This document shows, piece by piece, positions 1 to 10,587 of a stretch of DNA of 64,000 nucleotides. The position numbers were made by a program, and so were the translations under genes. Position 1 is the first letter of the stretch. Every line of letters begins with the position of its first letter. Source of the DNA: Apostichopus japonicus (lineage: Eukaryota > Echinodermata > Holothuroidea > Aspidochirotida > Stichopodidae); NCBI RefSeq assembly GCF_037975245.1, contig NC_092578.1:436001-500000 (forward strand), written 5' to 3'. The notes under the pieces are model-generated. The model was not told where the DNA came from. It ran no database searches and saw only the letters and a list, made by a program, of their open reading frames with translations.

Positions 1-1088
1 AAGCTTTGCTGAGTTTTTGACATCATAAGAAGAGTTGCCACTGGGCTTTATTCCTCGGTGCCAGTCGGCGGCAACACATTTAATACTGTGCGTTTTATTG
101 ATTACTACAGCTATTGCTCATGATAATCAAAGAGTAGTGAACTACTGTACCATGTCAGACTTCTAAGAAAAAATATTGCAGAAATAATTGAGGGAAAACT
201 TTTCCCTACTGTTTAAAACAAAAATCATCAACAATATTTCCTTGTCTAAGATGTAATAAGTTCAGCCTCAGTTCCTACACAAGCTTTACACTTGTAAACA
301 ACCTTAGACAGGAATGAATTTTAAGTTACTCGATGCCTTTCTGGCAATGCTGAAACATATATTTAGCTTGTTTGCAAAGTGCAGTTGGTTTTCAAGCAGA
401 TAAATGTATAACAGATGTATAATAACTGTAACTTACCTGATTGGACATTCACCAGAGTATAATAGACTAGTTTTGCTAAAATGCAGCAAGACATTTATTG
501 TTTCAGGTCACATCCTGAGTTGTTGGGCTTACCAGATATCCTCGCTCACAGCCAGAATCATGTGTTTTCTAAATTGTAACTATATCTAAAGGTACAAGTC
601 ATAGAACCAACCTAAGCAAGGAATGAATTTTAAGTTACTCATTGCCAGTCTAACAATGCTGAAACATTCGTTTTAGTGAAGTAAATAGATTTTCATGCAG
701 ACCGTGGTTCTCATTGCAAGTAAAATTTCACAACATCTGTTTACTGTGTAAACCAGTTGAAACATCAAGAAAGGTTTTAAAAATCAGGACAGACTGTGCT
801 CAAACACTATACTGTAACTGCACAAGTGCATTAAATTTCATGAACGGACCAACTAATTTCAAGAACTAACTGCAGCAAGTTGTTGGCCTTCCTTGAGGTT
901 TACTGCACTACCTACTGGTCAAACCTATGGTTCGTTATGTTGATGTCATGGCAACTATTGACAACAAAGACAACCTAACATGTCTACTCAGTAACATCAA
1001 GCTGTGATATCAATGACCATTCTTTGTTCATACAACAGGAAAGTACTTTGCATAATAACTGTATTAAACTCAATACAAGACATACTTA
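1..1088. other. KIF5 intron 2, no gene seen
   Basis: AT-rich non-coding sequence lying 3' (leftward) of the second KIF5 coding exon and therefore intronic. I looked on the minus strand for the next KIF5 exon, which should encode the P-loop region (GYNGTIFAYGQTSSGKT in the family), and did not find it here, so intron 2 continues past the left edge. There is a loose duplication of a GAATGAATTTTAAGTTACTC segment near 312-332 and 620-640. Nothing else is supported. Confidence 0.6.
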
Positions 1089-1758
1089 GGGTGCTTTTAC
1101 ACTAGATCTGGTTCTGGTCTCCTGCTCAGGATCAGATCCTGTGCTCGATATCAAGGATGTAGTATAAATGCAGATCACATCCGCGTCTGATCCTCAGATT
1201 TAGATCTTGTCAAAGGGAGGATCAGATCCCAAGCAGGAGATCAAGCTTGTAGTGTAACTACTCTAAGGTCAACTGTCTTGTCTCTGCTTGAAAAGAACTC
1301 AAGTCTTCTTTTTCTTTTTCCTTCCCGTATTGCATGCATTGTTCCAATTCTTGTGCAGAATAAGATTCATTTCAACATTCCTAGCCTACGAACGTCCATC
1401 TTGATGTTGGAGTCGAGATGAAAATGCTCTCTCTGCAGTTAAACACAGCACTGTAAAATATGCCTATTTGATTGTAGGCCTATACAATATAACCCGACAG
1501 TCTATGTATTATGAATACACAACCTATTTGTGTTTGTTTTAACGTTTATTTTCATTTTTACACATTTAGTGCTCAAACTCATAAGCTGCTCTTTCACAAT
1601 ATTTCTGGATGCCTTTTCCGCTTAAGCACTAGCCATGCACAGGGAGGATCAGAGTATGAGCTATTAGTGTAAATGCGCCTGAATCAGGCATGTTATTGTT
1701 CACAGATAATCTCCTGATAGATCAGTAGATCAGATTCGGGTCTGGTGTAAAAGCACCT
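1089..1758. mobile_element. MITE-like non-autonomous DNA transposon with terminal inverted repeats
   Basis: The left end reads GGGTGCTTTTACACTAGA and the reverse complement of the right end reads AGGTGCTTTTACACCAGA, giving an inverted repeat that continues with mismatches for about 35 bp. Internal GATCAGATC motifs recur in both halves (1120-1240 and 1640-1740), so subterminal parts also pair. No transposase reading frame is present in the 670 bp. The flanking trinucleotides are TTA on the left and TGA on the right; a decayed 3-bp TNA target duplication would fit the PIF/Harbinger superfamily, but that assignment is an inference. The element lies in KIF5 intron 2. Confidence 0.6.
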
Positions 1759-1835
1759 TGAGAAAGATATTACTCAAAAACGTACATGAGGCTTCCACGT
1801 TAACATCACTCCATTCATACAAATTGAACTTTAAC

Positions 1836-2090
1836 TCACAGCTGCGGATGCGTGTCAATAGTAAGTAAACCAAAGGTAAATGTGTGTTGACAAACACGTT
1901 GATTATCAGCCAGATATGTAACCTTCATCCTTCTTTCACAATCAAAAGGATTTATGTCAGCAGAATTTACATCAAAAATTGGCGGGCAACAAAATTTCAA
2001 TATTGCATCAGCAATTTTTTGGTCTCCCAGGTTTGTTTGAACAATGATAAATATAGACTCTTTAATGCCATCAAACATTTCCATTAACAA
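1836..2090 (-). other. Unrecognised open frame in KIF5 intron 2
   Basis: An open frame of about 82-84 codons on the minus strand (internal ATG codons near 2084 and 2078) ends with TGA after HPQL. It has a protein-like composition, with runs such as IADAILKFCCPP and DINPFDCERRMKVTYL, several cysteines, and no low complexity. I do not recognise the family. It lies inside an intron of a gene on the same strand and has no obvious splice context. It may be a remnant of a transposon or retrocopy, or a nested exon of an unknown gene, or chance. Confidence 0.25.
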
Positions 2091-2099
2091 AGTCAGATG

Positions 2100-3420
2100 A
2101 AAAGCATGGCATTTTATTTGAAGGAAATAATCTGCTGAAAAGAAGCTAAAATCTGTTGCAACAAAGAATGATTTGGAATGCCTGCCTCAAACTTCTCCAT
2201 CATAAAGATACTACAGAGCCCCAGTAATTAGTCTTAATCCAAACTGAGGTGTATCCCATATTCCTACAAGTGTGATATCTTAAAGCTATCATCTTGCAAG
2301 TATTGCTACCCATCACACACTTTTCATAGATAGTGTCAACTGCTGAGTTTCTAGAAGTTGCCTACTGCTCAAAACGTTAAAGAATGATAAAGATTCAAAA
2401 TAGTTTTAAATTAATTTCGCAGTATTATGAATAGTTCAGTTTTTCGATAAGAAATACTTAGTTTTCAAATCTATTTTGCATCTTCTTTTCTTATATGTTC
2501 CATATTTATAATACTTAACCACTAAAACTTGATGCATTTTGGATTATTGGCAGAGACTATTCTACAGTGCAATGTATGATATTTTAATATAGTACTTGCT
2601 CACACATCAATGATAAGTTATTCTTGGTAGAATGCTGTGAATGAGATGCTCTGAAGGAAACAGAGCATTTAGAAGCTATTGGAAAGTTCATGAATGTTAC
2701 ACCACGCAAATGTTTGTGTTACTGTACCTCAGGCAGCAAGGGGATGTGGGGTACATTGACAGCACACACAGTACACAATACCTTAAGAGGTGACTCACAA
2801 TAAACAATTGATAGGACCTTGTAAGTCATGTTTACTGTGTAAAGATTGTAACTAAGTAAACATTTATCACGATGATTTATCGGGACAGAAAATTGTCTTG
2901 TTACCTCCTCTGTCATGCAGTTATCCGATACTCATGCTGCACTGTGTAAAACAGTACTTACAAAGAACGTATTTAACTGTGACACTGCATACAGTAGTAG
3001 AATTGAAGCAATGAAACCTCCTCAGAGGTTGCAGGATGGAGAGGTGGGGGAAGGAGGAGGGAGAGACCAAATTTGATAAGGGGCACAGCACATGCACCCT
3101 AGATGGGCACAAAATATCTATGCCTTTCCCCCAGAAATATTGCTCTATTTGCAGACAAAAGACCAAATCCTACAATGTCAGTTAATAACTATATAGCTAT
3201 TAGAGAACCACTTGACTTTAACCACATACATATGTGGCAGTTTAGTGTAGCACAATAAACTGCCTTGCAGATTGATTTTATAACACAAAGATTCGTTCTA
3301 ACTGTACATTTGTTTATACCTACAGTAGGTTAGCATGTGTCAAGCAATAGTCCCTAGATACAGACCACATTTCAATTAATTACTTGAGGTCTCTCTTCTC
3401 CATGAATCCTGAAACATTAC
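2100..3420. other. KIF5 intron 2, no gene seen
   Basis: AT-rich intronic sequence immediately 3' of KIF5 exon 2. A purine-rich patch at 3037-3066 (GGAGGTGGGGGAAGGAGG-like) is the only compositional feature. No exon, RNA gene or repeat array was recognised. Confidence 0.5.
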
Positions 3421-6400
3421 CTTTAACTATATCTCTGGCAGCTTTGTTGTACACTTCTTCTTGTGTAATGGTTGGAGGTAACACACTGTCATATACATAT
3501 GTCCTATTCTGTAATGAGAAAAAGAAGGAAAATCAAGATTCCATGATATATAATACAACAAGTATTAAAAGAAGAAATGATGGAAATTAAGCAATATTAA
3601 GTGCTGTTCTTTAAAAGAGACAGGTAAGTCAAACTGAAAGATGCCAACAACGTGATTGTATCATGAATGATATGGATCTTTAAAGACAAATGATTTGTTC
3701 AATACAATCCGTTTACTTTCCAAGTTATTGTAAAAGCCTGTGACTTATGATGACGAATCACACTTACAACACCAGTACTTGCATCAGTTCATGCTTTCTT
3801 AATACATCTTCAGAATTTGCCATTAGCTTATTGTACATCTAAAAGTCATCTACAATAATAAATGCTGAACTTTTCAGTTTTTCTGCTTTGATGAGATTGG
3901 TATATTGAGTGTGATCACTTTGTAGTATATTGAAGGTTATTAGTTTGCAAACAGATATGAGTAAATATGTAATGGTTAGTTGTGCACAAGCAGAATTGCT
4001 AAATGAATTGAGTACACCTTTTATCACAGTAAACTTGTTACATAATGCATACTGATAAATGTTTTAATGTATTCAATCTCTCTCAGATATCATAACGTAA
4101 ATGCAATCATGTAACTCCTTTCGTTTATATACATTCAATTCTCAAAATAAGTCATATTTTGTACTTCACAAACTGTGAAGCAACAGGATGTAAAAAATCT
4201 GAAACCTTTCTTAGGCCTCTTCGGCATGAGTCATCAGCTGTTACTTTTGCTCATAAATATTCACGTCTTACAGAGCTGCAGCAACATACGCACAGCTACA
4301 GTAGAATTTCAGCCATGCAATAACACTGCAGCGACTGGGCACTGCTCAACATAAGAAGGTTGCTTGGTATTAGTCATAATTATGTAGACAACCAAAGGAT
4401 GATGATAAGATAGCGTGCGGAGGAAGAAGATACTGCAAATGCCAAGTGCAAAATAAGAGATGAAACGATCAGATACAGAGCCTGTGCGTGTGATGATAAC
4501 AGGTTTAGGAAAGATACAGACATCTTAAACTGTGAGAGTTGGAGGGTCTTAAGAAACATACCTTCAATCTTATTTGCACTGGATAATTAATGTGCAACAG
4601 ATTTTTACAGAAAAATTGGATTCAAATGCCTGTCCTATTGTTGTAAAAAGGGAAACTACTGTAGAGTAGATGTGCAAAAGGGTCAAGCAATATAATGGTT
4701 TAACTTATCTTGACAGCCAGAGTACTACATACTCAGTGAAATGACCTAATGTGCATTGTGGCTGACCATTACTTGCTATATATGCAGTATATATTCTGTA
4801 CAATAGATTTTGATTTCACAGTCATATCAATATACTTGTTATCTATCAAGATTGGTTGGACCAAGCGAAAAGATGTTCTTCATTTCACAGCTTTCACAGT
4901 TCTTATTATCTAGATGGTTAATACAATCCTTCATTCTTAGAAGTCTACAGGTATATACAAGATTATACAATTAATGACAGCAACTGTTTTGACCCACACA
5001 AAGTAAATAGAAGAGATTATAAGTAAGCAAGTTATTTTATGAAATGCAGTCCTGACTTGATTTACAGAGAGAATACAAAAAAGATGACAATTGACAGGAA
5101 CTGCAAATAACTCATTTTTGTCATTGATGAGGTCACTTAATTATTATTATTATTATTATTTAATGGAGCATAAGAGGCAGGGAGAGGGGGAGGGGATGGG
5201 TACAACTGGTAAGATGTGAAGAGTAAGCCTGGCTGATGTTCTGCATGTGCACCCATATTACTATAGTCATGACTTCTAACTGAGCAACAGAAACTATTTG
5301 TATATTCTGAGGAGTTTGATCATAATCATTGAAACTTTTGACCAGAAAACTACAAGGACAGAAATATTGGAGCAATTTATCAAAGCCCTGCTGAACATAT
5401 TGTACACCAAAGCTAATTGTGCTGATCATCCATATTTATAGACAAATTTCTCATTTTTTTAAACTGAAAAATTTTGAAAAGATATCAGCCAAGCTTTACA
5501 TGCATTTGTATTGTAATACAAAACTGTTACACGAAGGTAGTCAGGTACAGAGCATACATGTGCTACCAAGTACACCCCATTGCTTCAGTAGTCAGGTATA
5601 TAGTGTGCTACCAAGTACACCCCATTGCTACAGTAGTCAGGTATATAGTGTGCTACCAAGCACACCCTATTGCTACAGTAGTCAGGTATATAGTGTGCTA
5701 CAAGGCACACCCCATTGCTACAGTAGTCAGGTATATAGTGTGCTACCAAGCACACCGTATTGCTTCAGTAGTCAGGTACAGGGTGTGTGCTACCAAGCAC
5801 ACCCCATTGCTACAGTAGTCAGGTATATAGTGTGCTACCAAGCACACCCTATTGCTACAGTAGTCAGGTATATAGTGTGCTACAAGGCACACCCTATTGC
5901 TGCAGTGTCAGGTATTTAGTGTGCTACCAAGCACACCGTATTGCTTCAGTAGTCAGGTACATAGTGTGTGCTACCAAGCATGCCCCATTGCTACAGTACA
6001 TCTAAATACTGATGTACACTTACAAGTGATATTGTGAGTGCCAAAGTCAAGTCTTCTCCAACCCACATCTGACATCACAGTCTACTACTAAGCAATAACT
6101 ACTACATTCTGTAGCCTTAGTTATGTCAAATATGTACCACATATATGCGTGTACCTTTATGCTCCAACACTATGAAGTAATAGTATACATTTCATATCAA
6201 CAAGAAAGAGGGAACTTAGGGAAGAGTCATTTTTCTTTTTGCTTTCTTGGTCAGCCAGACTTCAGGCCGAGATATTTTACATCATACAGTACGAGGTGCC
6301 ATTTGGTTCTCTTTTACTTTACAGTCATTAAATACCCTTTGCACAATTTTATCTTAAGGGAGGGGAGAGGGAAGGTTGATTGTTTATTTCCAAGTGGTAA

Positions 6401-9400
6401 TTTTGCTCTGGCTACATACACAAAACAGTTTATGAGTGCAATTGAAGGTGCCCAACAAAGTTGTCTGAGCTAGCAATCTAAGCAAATTGTTTAGACTGCC
6501 CAGTAGAAATTCCTCTTGGTTCAAACCAGACAGTTGATTTCAGATTTAGTGTGCCTTCATAAAACTCAACTACAGTACTGTACTATTAAAATGCACTGGT
6601 ATAGAGTTGTGTTTAGTGTTTAGCATTTGCACAGTGTGGAAGTAGAGTTTGGAGTTATCCTTACCAGCCTACTGCTTAGGCTTCAGTGATTTAGTTCCCC
6701 ACTAGGCTTTGTTGGAGAAAAACACTGAGTCAGTTATTCACAAGATTGAACTTTAAACCAGGTATATACAAAAGCAGATCCAGTCAGACACATTGATCAA
6801 CTATTGACCTGTATTAACGTTCACAGTTTAGCTGGTAACTTGACTAGGTCTTTATGAACTTCTGGTTGGTATACAAGACACTGGCTCAGCAATTCACTTA
6901 CAATGATATTTATTTGATGAATCTTGGTATCCAAGCAACTGGTTTTGTAACTTTACAACAGACTATGGCCTACAGTATGTATGAAAGATATTAAAGAATG
7001 GCTAAGTTGTCTGTAATATCGTTGAAATGTCTAGATGTGTACATGTATGTTGTATGATGGTGGTTCTTTTATTCAGGCATTTCTTTGCTGAGGGCACAGA
7101 GTCTAAGGCACCAATCTTCTACTTTGACAATCTATGCCACCATTAAGGATAAGCCTAATTTTAACCAACTTTCACTGTCTCTAGATGAAGCACATTGTCC
7201 AAGTAAGCTACAGTATTGCATTCCAATATTTACAGTAGTTAAGCACAGTCTACCATTAACCTGCCTGTATTTAGAACAAGATATAACTGCACCAGGACAA
7301 TATTCTTGAACTTGTTTTGGATATCAAACAATGCAAGTGTTGTTCACAATTGATAATTCAGATGTAATTAAGTATTCGGTTCCATTCCATTCATTTTTAT
7401 TGCTTGGATACAATTGTAAGATTTATATGCTAATCACGGCTCAAACTGACCAACGCTTCAGATATATGATGTGCAATGGATGGCCCATCTTCAAAAATAC
7501 ACGGACTTAAATTCCTATGTGAAAATGTGTACAAATGATAGTGCTGTATGCAAGTGATTTACTGTTCATGGTACTCAAACAAAAGTTAGTGAAACAAAGA
7601 CATCTATCAATAGAGCGTCCTCATGGCACCTACACAGTATATATATAATATGTTATTACTTCCTGGTAGAACATGTTTCATGTAGTCAACTACAAAGGAT
7701 TACCATCTGCTGTGACAATGTGTCTGTTGTGATGAGTCTGGTCAACACTAGTAACTTCACAACTAAAACCAGTATGAGGATCATTTACAACAAAATACAG
7801 GAAACCAATACCTGTGTTAAATCGATTCACCGCTTTCCGGTGCAGCACAATATCTTTGGTTCCTGAGCAACAATAACAATGTCGCTGTTTGCACTGTCAT
7901 GAAAGGCAGAAAGTCTACTACATGTATCTGAATTGATGTTGCCAGGTCAGCCCAAGCAGGTCATGGTACAACTTCCATTCATGAAAGTAATTGTATTTAG
8001 ACAGGTCTTTGTGTAGATCAGTAACCTTGCACACTTACTTTTAAGTCTAACGCTATTCTATACTGCATCTTAATGGTAATGTTATACAAATATTACAATG
8101 GTCCTTTTTAGTAAAAAATTGAAAAACTATGTTCTATCCACCACCACCCCCCCTTCCTTTTTTCAATATTGTCTTATATTTTTCTATATGTGATGTGCAT
8201 GCCTTACTTAATGTCACCCCTGATAAATATGTCATGAATTTGTAAACATAAATTAATCATTGAGAAACTGCTTATTTCCCCTAAAAATTTAATGTTTTGT
8301 TTTCAACATATCACTGAAAGTGTTATCCTATAGATTCATGGCTAGGGTTACATGAACACAGATTTACAAACAACACAAAAAGAAATGATGTTTTAGTTTG
8401 TATTTCAATGATGTTTAAATACTTAACACATAAAAACTTAAAATCTAATACACAACATTAACAGTGTCATCCTTGACAGACTCTACAACACACCATTAAC
8501 ATTGTTAGCAACACAACAAGACTGAGTTCCAATGCAAAGGCCAACTTAATTATGCAGCTGAGTCACTCCCACATAAGTAATATAGTCTGCAGAGATGCAC
8601 TACACAGTCATATGCAAAAATTTATTGCAGAGCATCACAGCTTTCCTGGAAACAAATTTCATCAGTTAGTATATCCTTGATGGGCTCTAGTAATTCAATT
8701 GCCACAATTCAGTGACTTTGTCATTATGCAACTTGAGGTAAAGGAACCTTGAGGTGTTCACAGGATTGCTGGTATTATGCAAGGGGTAAAGGAACCTTGA
8801 GGTGTTCACAGGATTGCTGGTATTATGCAAGGGGTAAAGGAACCTTGGTGTTCACAGGATTGCTGGTATTATGCAAGGGGTAAAGGAACCTTGAGGTGTT
8901 CACAGGATTGCTGGTATAATGCAAGGGGTAAAGGAACCTTGAGGTGTTCACAGGATTGCTGGTATTATGCAACCTGGGGTAAAGGAACCTTGAGGTGTTC
9001 ACAGGATTGCTGGTATAATGCAAGGGGTAAAGGAACCTTGAGGTGTTCACAGGCTTGCTGGTATTATGCATCCTAGGTTAAAGGAACCTTGAGGTGTTCA
9101 CAGGATTGCTGGTATTATGCAAGGGGTAAAGGAACCTTGAGGTGTTCACAGGATTGCTGGTATAATGCAAGGGGTAAAGGAACCTTGAGGTGTTCACAGG
9201 ATTGCTGGTATTATGCAAGGGGTAAAGGAACCTTGAGGTGTTCACAAGATTGCTGGTATTATGCAACCTGGGATAAAGGGACCTTGAGGTGTTCACAGGA
9301 TTGCTGGTATTATGCAAGGGGTAAAGGAACCTTGAGGTGTTCACAGGATTGCTGGTTTAAGAGATGTTTTGAAATGCTGATGCTGATACATCACAGTGTG

Positions 9401-10587
9401 TAAACAAATCCCTAATCACTAAACTTCAGAATGTCCAACGCACCTCTGCTCGCATCATTGTCAAGCGTAAGAAGTATGACTCTATCACATCGGAACTCAT
9501 TGCTCTTCACTGGCTTCCTATACAACAGCGCATTAAATTCAAAGTTCTTCTTCTTGTGTACAAAGCTCACCATAAACAGTCGCCATCCTACATATCTGAC
9601 TTACTACAGCTGCAAGCACCACGCAGACAGCTTAGATCATATATATCTTCTCCTCACTTTATCGTGCCCAGAACCCGTGCTGTGTCATTTGCAGATCGCT
9701 CATTCTCCTGCTATGGACCAAAAGAGTGGAACACTCTTCCAAATCACATCAAGGATGCTCAGACTATTCATATTTTCAAGAAACTGCTCAAATGTTATCT
9801 TTTTCAAGAAGTGTATTGTAATTAATTTCATGTAACTGTCTTGAGCGCCTTTGAACAACTTTTGTTGATTTTGGCGCTATATAAATATTTTCTGATTGAT
9901 TGATTGATTGATTGATTGTAACAAGTTTATACAGTAAAATCTACTGTAAATTGCAAAACAAGGCCTTGTTACCATCATATGGAAAAAATAGTCTTTAACA
10001 TCTGTCAGCACAATGCTTGGAGTTTGAATATATTAAACCAGCTTGTTTCAAGCATACAGTACCAGAGCCTCCAGAGGAAACCAAATCATTTTGGAAGGAG
10101 AAATAAACTATCAACACAGCTTAGAATAAGCTATCTAAGTGGAAGTAGAGGAAGCATTATTTACATCTGAATGTGATAAGTTTGCTACCTTAAAAATTCT
10201 TGAGGCCTGAAGATTTAGCTGAACTTTAGGATTAATATGTACAGTAGGCCTAAGCTAGCTCCACCTTGGGATCCTGAATGTAGTGTATTTGGTACTTTCA
10301 AAAGCACTGGTTAATATAATCTGTGCTTAGTTTGTAAAATGTTGCAATATATAACAATATGATGTATGCAGAGTTGTATACATAGTCTGATCAGTCTCTT
10401 TACTGTATGGTTAAAGGAGTATCTGTTGTTGCGGCCTGATATGACTTACCCCAAGAGAAACCGTCTCCCCGTTTGAGATCTTGGTGCAGATATTGGATCC
10501 TGATGCCACCTCACTTTGGTTCATTGGCCGAATACGACAGACCACTTTAATATTGCACTCCGAAGGATCAATCGGTTGATCAGTCAT
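3421..10587 (-). CDS. Kinesin-1 heavy chain (KIF5), N-terminal two coding exons, partial
   Basis: Kinesin-1 heavy chain is the ATP-driven plus-end-directed microtubule motor of the cytoplasm. Coding exon 1 is 10587-10450 (minus strand): ATG, 46 codons, then a GTAAGT donor. It encodes MTDQPIDPSECNIKVVCRIR and continues PMNQSE, matching the family start AECNIKVMCRFRPLNESE and the first beta strand of the motor domain. Exon 2 is 3508-3421: acceptor TTACAG, 29 codons plus one base, donor GTAATG. It encodes NRTYVYDSVLPP followed by TQEEVYNKAARDIVK, matching the family block YAFDRVF..SQEQVYNDCAKKIVKD. Phases agree (0, then 1). The 6.9-kb intron 1 carries two minisatellites and a LINE tail. The P-loop exon and everything after it lie beyond the left edge. 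The family is clear; which vertebrate paralogue it resembles is not meaningful, since it is probably the single pre-duplication gene. Confidence 0.93.
3509..5537. other. KIF5 intron 1, 3' part
   Basis: Non-coding AT-rich intron. It contains a short (ATT)n microsatellite at about 5146-5161 and a purine-rich run at 5174-5198. The minus-strand acceptor for KIF5 exon 2 is at 3509-3510. Nothing else is recognised. Confidence 0.5.
5538..5999. repeat. 45-bp minisatellite, about 10 copies
   Basis: Tandem copies of a 45-bp unit containing TGCTACCAAGCACACCCCAT and then TGCTACAGTAGTCAGGTATA. Copies differ by a few substitutions (GTACACC/GCACACC, CCCAT/CCTAT/CCGTAT) and two carry a short insertion (GGTGTGTGCTACC). 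The unit length is a multiple of three, so three overlapping open frames run through the array. They are repetitive and are not genes. It lies in KIF5 intron 1. Confidence 0.95.
6000..8727. other. KIF5 intron 1, no gene seen
   Basis: AT-rich intronic sequence with short open frames that have neither homology nor splice context. A poly-C run lies near 8141-8153 and an AT run (TATATATATAATATG) near 7638-7652. No repeat family was recognised. Confidence 0.45.
8728..9357. repeat. 48-bp minisatellite, about 13 copies
   Basis: Tandem copies of a 48-bp unit containing GGGGTAAAGGAACCTTGAGG and then TGTTCACAGGATTGCTGGTA. One copy (about 8838) lacks three bases of the GAG stretch, and several copies have AACCTGG or TCCTAGG in place of AAGG at the unit border. 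Being a multiple of three, the array is open in frames on both strands; these ORFs are periodicity artefacts. The array abuts a LINE tail that starts near 9388. Confidence 0.95.
9388..9919 (+). mobile_element. CR1/L2-clade non-LTR retrotransposon, 5'-truncated 3' end
   Basis: An open frame ending with TAA at 9825 encodes the extreme C-terminal part of a reverse transcriptase polyprotein: KLQNVQRTSARIIVKRKKYD, then LHWLPIQQRIKFKVLLLVYK, PSYISDLL, then RAVSFADRSFSCYGPKEWN and TLPNHIKDAQTIHIFKKLL. The order LQ.VQ..AR - LHWLP..RI.FK - PSYL.DLL - A.P..WN.LP..I is the standard tail of CR1/L2-like elements. The 3' region carries GGCGCTATATAAAT and ends in (TGAT)n/(GATT)n at about 9893-9919, the simple-repeat tail typical of these elements. 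The orientation is plus, antisense to KIF5. There are no stops in the visible coding part, so the insertion may be fairly young. Confidence 0.9.
9920..10449. other. KIF5 intron 1, 5' part
   Basis: Non-coding sequence between the LINE tail and KIF5 coding exon 1. The KIF5 splice donor occupies 10444-10449 on the minus strand. No further feature is recognised. Confidence 0.5.

Noticed and set aside
5419-6005. Long plus-strand open frames with repeated Tyr/Ser/Val peptides
   Set aside because: They are created by the 45-bp minisatellite, whose unit is a multiple of three; no splice context or homology.
5538-9357. Possible CRISPR arrays
   Set aside because: The repeats are head-to-tail without unique spacers and the genome is clearly eukaryotic.
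8823-9403. Open frames on both strands with TSNPVNTSRFLYP or CSQDCWYYARGKG repeats
   Set aside because: Artefacts of the 48-bp minisatellite; the same array is open on both strands and shows no protein family.
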